Below are positions 10,331-23,200 of a DNA stretch of 60,171 nucleotides, piece by piece; position 1 is the stretch's first letter, and each line of letters starts with the position of its first letter. Origin of the DNA: Lobulomyces angularis. Lineage: Eukaryota > Chytridiomycota > Chytridiomycetes > Lobulomycetales > Lobulomycetaceae. The stretch is taken from contig JADHYX010000016.1 in assembly GCA_027604685.1 (NCBI GenBank), positions 1,905 through 62,075 on the forward strand. The letters run 5' to 3'. The position numbers were made by a program, and so were the translations under genes. The notes under the pieces were generated by a model. It saw nothing but the letters and a program-made list of their open reading frames with translations. It did no database searches and was not told the DNA's origin.

Positions 10331-12823
10331 ATGCATTTAAAGAAGTTGTTTGCACACTTATCAGGATTACTGTATATTAAGAGTCAAGAAACTTTTTGGG
10401 AAAATTGGGATGTGTTGTCAATTCACAATACAGCTCGTCAACATAATAAAGAATTTGGTTTGATTCCACTTTTATGGGATGAAAAATTAGCGTCGTAAAA
10501 TTTAAATCTTTTTACATCTTTTATGTGTTTTAGTGAGGGACAAAGTTATGCCGAAACTTTAGCTTCAAATAGTTGTGCTTTAATCCCGTCTTCCAATTTG
10601 CAAAGTCATGGAGAAAATATTGCCAGATCCGCTAGTTTTGGCGATGCTAGTTTGTTAAAAAAAGGTAGTGATTTTGTGACAGGATGGGTTAATGAAGGTA
10701 ACCCTGGTGTCAATTTTTATAATCATTGGTCTCAAGTAAATTGGAGGACCAGCGAGAGGGTTGGGTATTAAAGTAATTAACTCTAATCCATTTACTTAAT
10801 ATTACATTCTTAAACTGTACAATAAGCTGTGGTTCTGCTGTAGGATGGATTGTACACAATAACTTTAATTTTACCTGTAATGTTTTTGTCTGTAAATACT
10901 ATCCAAGGTATACTCACATTTCAAGAATAAGAATTAGGGTAGGAAATTAATTTATTTATTTTTTTTTTTTAGAGGGAACTGTGAAGGAAATTTATATTCT
11001 GATGCAGAAAATCTATGCTTTGATACCATCGCTAGTACTTCTCTTCCGACAAACGAAGTATATCCCACAGAAACTGTTGAAACAGAAGTAGAGCCATCCC
11101 AAATGAATATTTTTGAAGTTGTCTCAACAGAAACAATTACTACATTAAATCCACTTGATTTTCAATCTACTGATATATTGATGGTAACAAGTACGGACAT
11201 TTTACAAAACACAGTTAATGTAACATTAGCACTTATGACGGAGACTCCAACTTGTTTCACTTCAACTGAACATTTAGAAATTTTTCTAACTGACAATCTA
11301 GAAACCATTACAGTAGATGGCGATATGATTTCATTTACTGCAACAGCAACCCTAATGGAAGAAACCATTGTAACTGTAGAAATAGTTACGGAAACAACAA
11401 TAAATGTATATCCTACGGCAACAAGTACACCGAAAATAACACTTACTGACTGGGAATCAGAGGCTTTAAGGGCTCATAATGAAGTGAGATTAACTTATCA
11501 AGACCTTGGAGTGGAACCATTAATATGGAATGCAAGTTTAGCTCGGTAAATTAAAAACTTAAATTTCATGTTTGATTCAATTTTTAGTGACGGACAAGAG
11601 TACGCTAAATCGTTAGCCTTAAATCATTGTTCATTAATTCATTCAAGATCAGAAGAAAGGCGTGGCCAAGGAGAAAATTTAGCACATTCAGCTGCTTTTG
11701 GAGACCTAACACTTTTAAAAGACATTACGGAAGCTGTAAATATTTGGGATGATGAAGGAAATCCTGGAGAAAATGTTTACAATCATTGGTCCCAGGTTAA
11801 CTGGAGAACTACAAGAACAGTCGGGTATTTATTATAATGTAAATAATATCTCATTAAGTGCAGTTTGTTTTCTAAGTTGTGGAATGGCTGTTGGTTGGTT
11901 AGAATATGGTGCCTACAATTTTACTTGTAACGTTTTTGTTTGCAGATACTTTCCTGAGTATTAAAATATAAATTTAAGTATGATAATTTTAAAAAATTAG
12001 AGGAAATTGTGTTGGAAGTTCTTTTTCTGATGCTAATTCGTGTGGGCACAATGCTGAAGAAAATACCACTACCAATGATCAAGTAACCAGTGATTTAGAT
12101 AATTCACATGTATCAGATAGCAATAACGAAGGTGAAGTGGATAATGAAGATGTTATTGTAGAGGACCCAATTAACTCAACAGAAGTCAGTAGAAGTTTGG
12201 GCAAATGGGAACAAGATGCACTGGATTCCCATAACCGGGCAAGAGAAGCATACGCAAATGTTGGTGTGAAAGCTTTGATATGGGATTCAGCACTTGCAGC
12301 GTATGATAGAAACCTTTTATTATATCTAAATGTTTTAGTGATGGACAAGCATATGCTGATGAGTTAGCTCAAAAACATTGTAACTTGTATCATTCCAAGA
12401 TGACGGACAGACCTGGCCAAGGCGAAAATTTAGGACAGTCAGCGGCGTATGGTAACCTGAACCTCCTAAAAAATATTACTGGTGTTGTAAATATGTGGAA
12501 TGATGAAGGTAATCCAGGTGTAAATCTTTACAACCATTGGTCTCAGGTTAATTGGAGAAATACACAAACCGTTGGGTAAGAATATTCTTCACTTTCATAT
12601 ACTAGTTCTTATGTTTTGTTTTACAATATTCGTATAGCTGTGGAACGGCAACTGGTTGGCTGGAATATGGACCTTATAATTTTACTTGCAATGTATTTGT
12701 TTGTAGATATTCTCCACCGTAAGTTAAAATCAATACCTTTTATTTTAATTTAATGGATTTATTGTACTTATCAGAGGAAATTGTTATGGTTACAATTTTT
12801 CTGACGAAAGAAACCTTTGCTAG
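10331..12823 (+). CDS. Protein with three tandem CAP/SCP (PR-1-like) domains
   Basis: Probably secreted cysteine-rich/PR-1-like protein of about 675 residues. CAP family members often bind sterols or lipids outside the cell. Each domain shows the family signatures: His-Asn in the first helix (SIHNTAR, RAHNEVR, DSHNRAR), GEN, YNHWSQVNWR, VGCG and FTCNVFVC followed by GNC. Domain 1 spans about 10400-11000, domain 2 about 11450-12020 and domain 3 about 12200-12823. A Thr-rich linker separates domains 1 and 2, and an acidic linker separates 2 and 3. Introns fall at the same three places in every domain. The N-terminus (MHLKKLFAHLSGLLYIKSQ) is a weak signal-peptide candidate; an additional upstream exon cannot be excluded. 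The stop is TAG at 12821-12823. Confidence 0.88.
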
Positions 12824-14053
12824 CCAAAAGTTTATCAGCTAGTCAATAATAATGCATTAACTTTTTTGCAGAAAGAATCTTATAATTAATTAGTATCCTT
12901 TTTTTTTTAATTCCCTTCTTAAAAATAATCCTTAAGAATATTTCTATTTGAGATCCAAATTTAAGATTATTTATAATGTATTTTTTTTTTTGAATATATC
13001 AGTACAATTTAAAAATAAAAAACGAGTTAAAAACAGTGAAAACCCGACTTAATAAAAATTAGAAAAATAAATAAATCTTCAGAACAAATGCATTTTGGAT
13101 ATCAAGTAAATAGATGCAAATTCAAGTTTTACCAAAGCTTCGTTACACCTAGCATATGCTTATTTATACAGCAATTTTTCTGAAATTAGGAAGTTGCTTT
13201 AGAAAAATCTTCTTAATCATGGTCTTGTATTAAAACTGAATGTTTACTTGGGCCTGTATGTAACTTGTGCCAAAAATTCATTCGCCGTACATTCTTCACA
13301 ACATTAATCTATGAGTTCGGGCATATAATCTATATAATTTATGAATTTTCGCCCGTCTGCTGTTTGGTTGCTGAAAAAAAAAAATTATCCTTCAAAAAAA
13401 AAATTAATTTTGGAAACAATCTAAATAAACTTTTTTTTGACCCAGCAAATAGTAGATAATAAATTCCTATATTTTCTTTTAAAATTCCGATAAATTTTGA
13501 TTATCGCTTACTCATATTGATGCTGATACATCTATTTTAATTTACTATATTCAAATCTACATACTTTATTTGTTGTTTTTTTTATTAATCATAAATATGG
13601 TGTGTGGTAAATTGCTAAATGGTATATTACCAAACATAACTATCACCAAATATGATTTGCTGTTATAAAAAGGAAAAGTCTAATAACTGAAGTGCGCTAA
13701 TGGTTAACAAACGTTTTTACTACTAAAAAATGCAGAAATTTCAAGGATCTGTGAATAATGTAGATTTAAATGGTAAATTCTGCATTTCGTAAATAAAGTA
13801 TGAAAAGTTCTGCATTTCATAGTATATATAGTAGCAAATGATAAGTTTTGAATTTCTGAGTAATTAAAACAATTTCCACCTCAGTTCATTACACTTTTTT
13901 CTTCACTTGCAATTAATAATAATGCTTAATTCCCCCCAAAACCCCAGCGGCGAAATGAGAGCTTCATCATAAATCATTCAGCTGCATTTAGTTTTTTCGT
14001 AACTACTTTTCCACTGTCACACCAAAAAAAAAAAAAAAAAAAATAACCTAATA
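12824..14053. other. Long intergenic region upstream of SAH1
   Basis: About 1.2 kb with no supported gene. It holds three copies of TTCTGCATTT, one inverted, at 13728-13818; a TATA-like run near 13821-13830; and a locally C-rich patch (CCCCCCAAAACCCC, about 13933-13946) roughly 110 bases before the SAH1 ATG. These probably belong to the SAH1 promoter. A 64-codon open frame at 13265 has no coding character. Confidence 0.5.
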
Positions 14054-15677
<1,624 letters not shown>

Positions 15678-15860
15678 ATGATTGTTTTTTTTTTATTGCT
15701 AAACTTTAAAATATTTTAAATTTACTGAAACTTAGAAGATTTTGTATTTAAAGTTTTTTGTGTAGTGTTTTATAAGAAGACATTAAAATTTTTGATATTG
15801 TCTCACATTCTGTTTAAATTTAAAAATTTTTTTGCAAATTATTTTCAACATATTTTTGAA

Positions 15861-17517
15861 ATGAATATTCCCCTACGTAAAAATCATTAAGTTGACGATA
15901 AATAAAGCATCTTAATTGTTTAGATGATCCTTTTATTCTTCTAAGTTTTCCAGACATATTAACAGATCGACTGGATTTGGAAAATCATTCTTTAACACTC
16001 TGTCAAGTAAATTTTTCTTTTAAGATTTTTGAAAAAATTAATTAAATAGTTTAATCCAAATGGTTTACTTCTTGCAGCAGCAACCTTTAATGGGATGGTT
16101 TTAATAGTTGACACACTAACAAATGGCATTACTCATAAGCTTTATGCACATGTTTCAAATTTAAATAGTTTGACATGGCATAAAAACGGTCGATACTTAT
16201 TAACTGCTGGCTCAGATTATAAGGTTTTCTTATTTGATTTTCAATTAAATGCAAGAATGGAAATTGATTTCGAGGCTCCATTAAGTTGTGCATTTTTTCA
16301 TATTGATAGAGAGTATACAAAAAAAAATTAAAAGAAACTTAACCCAATTTCTTTGTAAGATAATGATAATTTTTTTTTTTTTATTTACTAGTGATTTGAT
16401 AGTTGCTTGTCCAATTTATGATACTCCTGTAGCAATATGCCTCAGCAGAAACGATTTGAAGCATAAAAGAGTTAAATTTACGGGATTGCCTGCATCAGAT
16501 AAGAAAACAGTGTATTGTGGCTGTTTTTCCAATAAGTATCCCAACACTTTGTATTTGGGAAGTAACAAGGGCTTGCTTTTTACTGTAAACGTTGAAACTA
16601 CTGAAGTAATAAACTATAAAACTGAACAAAATAAAATATAATTTTTTTGGTGTGTGGAACAAAAAATCTAATATTAACTTCAGGTTATTGAAACGTGTAG
16701 AGCAACAGGAGGCGCATCCATTAAATCTATAAAACAATCTAACTGTGGAAATTACTTGTTGATCAATTGTTCGGATAGAATTTTAAGATTATTAAGTGTT
16801 GGTGGAGACAGTGGTGAATTAGTTGAAAATTTGGTAAAATACATGGATTCCGTTGAACGATGTCAATGGATGGGCTGTGATTTTAGCTCTAGCGGCGACT
16901 ATGTAATTGGTGGTATGGACTTTTAGCTCATAAATATCTTATATTATAATTTTTACAACTTTTTTAGCCGCGGCACAAAAAAATTCACATAAAATTTATA
17001 TATGGGATATGCAAATGGGAAATTTGGTTAAAATGCTACAAGGACCAATGGAAAGTATCTTGGATCTTGCAGTAAATACAAAATTTACGTTGTTATATTA
17101 AATTTATATTATATTTCTGCAAATAGTGGCATCCATGCAGACCACTAATTGCTTCAGTATCAGAATATAGTGGTATTTATATTTGGACGGTAACAGTTAG
17201 TGAGAATTGGTCTGCCTTTGCTCCAGGTAACTTAGGGGAAACTGATTATATAATTTTTTTTTGTTAATTTTTTCTGTTCAAAAAAAACATTAAATATTAT
17301 GAAAAAAGATTTTAGAGAAATAGAAGAGAACTTGGAATATCAAGAGAAAGAGGATGAATTTGACAATGTTCCTATTTCCTTGTTACTTGAATCAAGAAAA
17401 AGACAAAGAGAACTGGAGGAGAATGTTTTAGTTGATGTTGTTGAAGATTCTATTGGAGATGGCGTATTTTTGCCTAGAACAAATTTGCTGGCTGATGATG
17501 ATATTGCGTTTATTTAG
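15861..17517 (+). CDS. SWD1: SWD1/RBBP5-type WD40 subunit of COMPASS (H3K4 methyltransferase)
   Basis: Beta-propeller core subunit of Set1/MLL histone H3 lysine-4 methyltransferase complexes. The start MNIPL ... DPFILLSFPDILTDRLD and the first blade FNPNGLLLAAATFNGMVLIVDT align with Swd1/RbBP5. The central part contains ACPIYDTPVAICL, LINCSDRILRLLSV, WHPCRPLIASVSEYSGIYIWTV and WSAFAPG. The C-terminal acidic helix KDFREIEENLEYQEKEDEFD is the RbBP5 segment that contacts the partner subunits. About 420 residues in about nine exons. The first exon is only about 16 coding bases. Located just downstream of SAH1 in the same orientation. Confidence 0.9.
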
Positions 17518-17713
17518 CATATTTGCTTATAGTCGTTTAGCTATTATACCTCACCTTGGCGTTATTTAAAAAATCTTGAATTTCTTAAAAAAAAATAAAT
17601 ATACTTTTCTCCATTTTTGCCATGATGATAGAAGATTTTGGAGCATAACCATTGGCTAGAAATAAATCGCTGCTAAAAAACAAATGGATAATCAGTAAAT
17701 GATTTTTCAGTTT

Positions 17714-19300
17714 TTAATCTATTTTTAGATCAACTAATTTTTGCAAACATATAAATTCTACAAATTCATCAAACATAAGTTTTAATACAAAAATTAAACC
17801 CAAATTTTCACTACTAAAAAAACTTAACTTACGCAATATTAAATTGAAAAAAAAAGTGTAATCTTTAATAACCTTTTTACATATTTCAACAGACTAACAA
17901 AAAATAAAAAAAATAGAAAGGTTAAAAGAGAAATAAAAAATTTTTATTTTTTTTTATACCAAATTTGGTAAAATGTTTTCTAATAATTTTTCTTCAACAA
18001 AACATAGCCAATCCTCCACTTCTGAATCATTTTTTAATAGTAACATAATTTTTTCAAATATTTCTTTAAAATATGCTTTAGAACAGTTCAAGATCCATCC
18101 AGAGTCATCTAGAAAGTCCAAAGTGGAAGAGGAGTGCGTGGTATATTGAATTTGTTCAAATGTTGATACTAAGATTTGGTTATTTTCTTTAAGTATTTTT
18201 TTTGACACTTGAATCGTTTGATTTAAATTTGTTGATTTCCTTACTTGCGACTCAAATAAATTATAAACTAAAAAAAATTTTTTTTTTATCTCAATTAAAA
18301 CTATTTTTTTAAGGCATAAAAAAAAAAAATAAAAGATTATTATAATAAAAAAAAAGTGCATAGTAACTAAGTCTATCTTACAAAATTATCAATAAAACAA
18401 GGAAAATAATTACCTTTCAGTCTGTGAGTATCAGATAAAAAATTCATCAGAGCTAACATGAAGTTTTTGGTAAAATTTCGAATCAAACTTAAAAATTCTA
18501 TTGGGTATTCCAAAAACAAATCCGGTAAAAGTAAATTTAGTAAAATATCGACTAACTGAATGTCGTATTTCTTTAAAGCGCCGTTTATTACTGGTAGCTT
18601 TAATAATTGTTGTTCTACCTCTTTTAACCCACTGTAGAACTCTTCAATTAAATTAATTGCCTGTAAAATTTTTAATTAAAATAAAAAGGGTGTTAAGCAC
18701 AATAAATGAAAGATATTGAATGGAAAAGTAAAAGTTTGCAACTCATTATCTACCTCATCAAATTGCAGTGCCTTTACTAAAGCTACCATTTTGTTACAGT
18801 AAATATTGTATTTATCTAGAAGTATCTGGTGTTCTTTTGTTTGAGTTATTGAATTATTGCACACTGAGGAATTTTGATTACCACTTACGTTTACATCTGA
18901 AAAATCTATTGCGTTTATTACCGGATTAACTTCCGTAGTTCTAAGTTTTTTGGGTTGCTTAGAAGACTCACTTTGATTATTGAGTTTAGTTTTTTTAGCT
19001 AGACCAGCATAGTGGTACTTTTGATCACCTCTTTTACCTAATCGCCTAACTTTTATTTCTGGAAATATTTCTGTTACTTTTTTTCCAAAAGCAAATACAT
19101 TTATTGGCTTAAAGTTATTTTCTGAACAGTAGTCAGTATAATGTTGGTATAATTCTGTTCTAAATTGAGTAGATGTAACATTGAAATTTTATAAAATTCT
19201 CCCAAATAAAAAGAAAAAATTAACATTTATTTTACCTAATAACACTTTCAGAGTGATCACTAGACTTCGTATAATATAATGAAAAAAATAGTTCTTCCAT
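17714..19300 (-). CDS. RFX-family winged-helix transcription factor
   Basis: Sequence-specific regulator binding X-box DNA. The RFX DNA-binding domain begins near residue 10: VIRTELYQHYTDYC, NVFAFGKKVTEIFPEIKVRRLGKRGDQKYHYAGLAKK; the RRLG-RG-KYHY core is diagnostic. The middle carries helical segments matching the RFX extended dimerisation region (LVDILLNLLLPDLFLEYPIEF, LFESQVRKS). A last exon, spliced over an intron at about 17860-17956, adds ENLGLIFVLKLMFDEFVEFICLQKLV, matching the conserved RFX C-terminal block. The shorter frame ending ENILPNLV at 17954 is probably an unspliced artefact. The DNA-binding domain lies unusually close to the N-terminus. The start at 19300 gives a 108-base head-to-head gap with EAF6. 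Confidence 0.87.
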
Positions 19301-19408
19301 TTTTGTTGTTGTTTGAAAATTTTGTGCAACATTACAGTAATGTTTAAATGTATGATCTTTGGCATCTTTAATAGTGAACCAAAAAAACGAAAATAAGGAT
19401 ATATTTCT
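19301..19408. promoter_or_regulatory. Compact bidirectional promoter RFX/EAF6
   Basis: Only 108 bases separate the two predicted initiator codons, so the two divergent chromatin genes must share promoter sequence. No clear TATA box seen. Confidence 0.55.
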
Positions 19409-19985
19409 ATGACTGAGCCAAAGTCCAAGTTATCTCCTGAAGAACAGGCGGCTAACATTGAAGCTCTCGCTTTAACTGAGAAAGAATTAAAAGACTTGAT
19501 AGATGATAAGAAGCAAATTGAGAAACGTTTAGTTGATTTGGAGACCAACTTGTATAATTTGGAAACGACTTATTTGGAAGATACCGCTGGTATGTTTCAA
19601 TATAAAGAAATTTTGCTTTTTATTGACTAAACAATTGACAGGTTTTGGAAATATTATAAAAGGTTTCGACTCCTACCTAAATGGAAGGGCAATAGATAAA
19701 CGTAGAAGTAGGTTTTTTGAAACTGATAGAATTTTTTCGAACTCCTCCACAACTACTCAAAAATCCATTGACCTAAAAGAAAGGGAGGAAAGGGAGCTGT
19801 TACTACAACAGCAAAATAGCGAAAATGAATTCAATGAAAATGAACATAGTCCTATTCCTTTTAACAAAAAAAAGAAGAGAAACATCGACTTAGATGGAAC
19901 TTTCAACAATCTTGGTGAAAATTCTGATTCAAATTTTACTGTATCCAACAAACGAAAAAGGCAACGAGTAGAGGATGAGCAATAA
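19409..19985 (+). CDS. EAF6: EAF6/MEAF6-like subunit of NuA4-type histone acetyltransferase
   Basis: Small coiled-coil subunit shared by NuA4 and related MYST acetyltransferase complexes. Two exons. The first encodes the helix LALTEKELKDLIDDKKQIEKRLVDLETNLYNLETTYLEDTA and the second continues GFGNIIKGFDSYLNGR, which together form the EAF6 signature. The tail is charged, with nuclear-signal-like KKKKRN and KRKRQR. About 170 residues, typical length. Start ATG at 19409 is the only Met before the conserved helix. Confidence 0.9.
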
Positions 19986-20255
19986 GTTTGTCTCATGGTA
20001 GCATCTTACATAAACTCTTCAGATTGCTAACTAACAACTTTCCTAAACCTCCCAGAAAAATTTTCAACAGGAAGTTTTTTAACCTTATTTAATTTTTATT
20101 GTAATATTTCTGTAAATTTTTAAAAAAGTGCATAAATACAAATTAAGCTGCTGTTAATTTACAAATTTTTTTTTTTTTTTTTGAGAGGGTTTTTGGTTTC
20201 AAAATCGTTTGGCATTGATATAGAAACTTACGTTTTGTTGTAATTAAATAATATA

Positions 20256-23200
20256 ATGCCAACCTCTACATTAAAAAATGATGATCAGTTACTTGGCCCT
20301 TATTTTTCCAAGGAAGATGAAAATCATCAAATTGAAGAGGAAAGTGAACTGAATGATCACATGGAAATCGAAGTAGAAAATAATAGCAATAGTATCTCTC
20401 AAAATCAAAACGTTAACTTAAAAAACAACGTTAATCCTAGAAAGGAAACATCTTTCAAAAATGATCTTTTCACTCCTTCGTTATCAGATATAAAAAAAGA
20501 TGAAATTTCTAAGTTGGCTAGTGTGTGGGGTTATGACACTCAAAGTTGTAACATCGAAAAATTTGATTTAAAGTTGGTTGATAAAATATATGTGGAGGAA
20601 TTAGAAAAAAACGACTTTCCAATACGAAAAGTAATGTTGCTGGAATATACACACTACTTAGAAAATGTATCCTTACTAAAATTCTCAATTTTTTGTATAT
20701 TTATTTTTTATTTTTTTCTTGAAAGTATCTTTGGCCAAATTTTCAGGAAGAATCTACTTCATTGAATCATATCCTTTCCATTGTAATTTTAATTAATGAA
20801 AAATTTAGACAAAAATTTACCGGAGTTTTCGAAGTATTAACTACTGACTCAGAAAAATTTTCAAGCTTTTTTCGAAAAGTTTTGGAATTGTTATTGGATG
20901 AAAAATTAAATTATCAAACACGCTGCTTTTTGTTAATATTTTTGATTAACTCTTTTTCCTCGCAAGAAAATGAAGTGGTACGAAGCAATGTGTTGAAGCT
21001 GGTATCAATTTCTATTTGGAACTGCCTAGTTGACGAGGAAGTTATGGAAAAATTAATTCTTACCAATACGGAGTTTGTAAAGAGATGGGCGCGAGAAGAA
21101 AAAAAATTTAAAAAAGCAGGTACTTTAAAAAAAGGTTATTTTTTGTAATTTTCTTTTTATGTGTTAAGATGAAGCACAAAAAAAATCAATTCTATTTCAA
21201 CGTTCCTTCTTGTCAAAATTAATTGAGGATTTTTTAAACACAATAAGCACAGTAAATTTTAATCATCCTCCAAAGTATTCAGTCAAATATTGTGAAAGAT
21301 TTTTGGAGTTGTTAATAGATTTAGAATCGCAGTTGTCTACACAAAAATATTTCAACTTTTTAATGTCTGATCATTTGGTATTGCAGCTAGCCTCAACATG
21401 CAGTCTTGCGTTGAAGGGGAAATCGCAACTAAAAAAATACAAAACAGAAATTATCGACGAAGTGGATTCTGGTGTATTATTTGTACAGCTTTTAGCAAGA
21501 TTGGAATTGTACACCAAATTTGAAGTGTATTCTTTCAATGGCACTGACAACAAAAACGATCCCACTTCCTATCAAGAACTAGTACAAAAAAAACATTATT
21601 CAAGATTCCAATCATTCCAACAATTTTGTTATGTTAATTATAGAGAATCTTTAGAAGATTTTGGCCTTTCAAACGTTGGTAGTGTAGACACTAAGGATAA
21701 ATTTTTCAAGATATTTATAAAGTTAGATACCGAAATTTTAAGAGCACTTTGTAAGGATGTTGGAATTAGAGTGACTCATTTTTATTCAGACAAGAAAAAA
21801 GATGAGTTTTTTGATAATAAGTTACTAGTGAATGCTTTAATATTTATTTATGCCAAAAAGGACAGTCAAATTGATGTTGTCAACTCTATTCCTTTATACC
21901 CAGATGAGGTACCTATTTTTCTTGATATCGTTATAGTTTTATTTTATATTTTAGGATCTACTTTTCGATGAAACATTGATACCATCAAATCCGTTTTTTT
22001 CTAACTCTCACTGTTTGGCAGCTCCAAAGTTAAATTTGCAATTTTTGAGTGCTCATGATTACCTTTTAAGAAATTTTACCTTGTTTAGATATGAAACTGC
22101 ACACGAAATCCGTCAAGATATTGAAGATTGTTGTAAAAGAATGCAGCCTAAATTTGTTCATGCTGATGGATCTACTATTTTTAACGGCTGGTCTAGAATG
22201 GGTCTTGTCATTGAAAAGGTAAAATTATTTATTCAATTCAGTTTCTAACAATGTTAGTTTTCTATTGTGTCAATAGGGACACCAAAGCTTGGTGAAACAA
22301 ATCCATCTTTTGTTAAAGCAGATATAACATTTGACCTATCAAGAAACACTGAAAAAATCAGACGAGAATGGGACACATTACGACCCCATGACGTCTTATT
22401 CTTAATATCTGTTCAGCGTGGAGCTAGATTAGATTTAAGCGAAATTGATACCGAACGTGAACTAAATACAATTGAATCTTGCAGAGAACTCGGAGTTAAA
22501 TTTGTCAGAGGTTGTGAAATATTAAACTTAATTGGAGAAAATGGAAAAGTTGTAGATGAATTTCATTTAACAAATACAAGCAATGCTTTTGCATTACAAC
22601 AGCAGAGATTGTTAGAAAACTCTAAAGAATTGGATGAAAATGATTTGGAGAGGTTAAAAGCAAAGATGAAACCTATTGGAAGCAAAAGGACATACAGAGT
22701 TAGCTTAGATGTTAATCAGTACGTCAAGGATATGGAATTGAATGAAAAAGGAGTTGAAGAAGATGTGTATGCACCTGGTGTATTAAATATTGTTATGAGA
22801 AGAAAAGCTAAAGAAAATAATTTCAAACCAGTTCTAGAAACTATACGAGATTTGATTAGATCTTCCGAAATAGTTGTACCAATTTGGTTAAACCAAGTTT
22901 TGTTGGGATACGGTGATCCTTCTCAAGCCCAGTTTACTAGAATGAGTTCCGAGGCAGTAATAAGAACAATTGATTTCAGAGACACTTTTCTTAATTGGTC
23001 ACATTTGGAAGAAAGCTTTCCTGGAAAAGTATGTGTATAATTTAAAAAAAAATTTAACGTATTTATTTCATTATCAAGAAAATTGTGGCAGTTGACGAAA
23101 ACGATAAAATTATATCTGGGGAATTGTCAGCTCCTTACATTCTAACTTTTCCTAAATCAATGTTTGTAAACTTAAAAGACGAAGAGGAACAAGAAAATGG

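Noticed and set aside
13265..13459. 64-codon open frame in the SAH1 upstream region
   Set aside because: Codes a phenylalanine/lysine-rich string with no coding features and overlaps A/T tracts.
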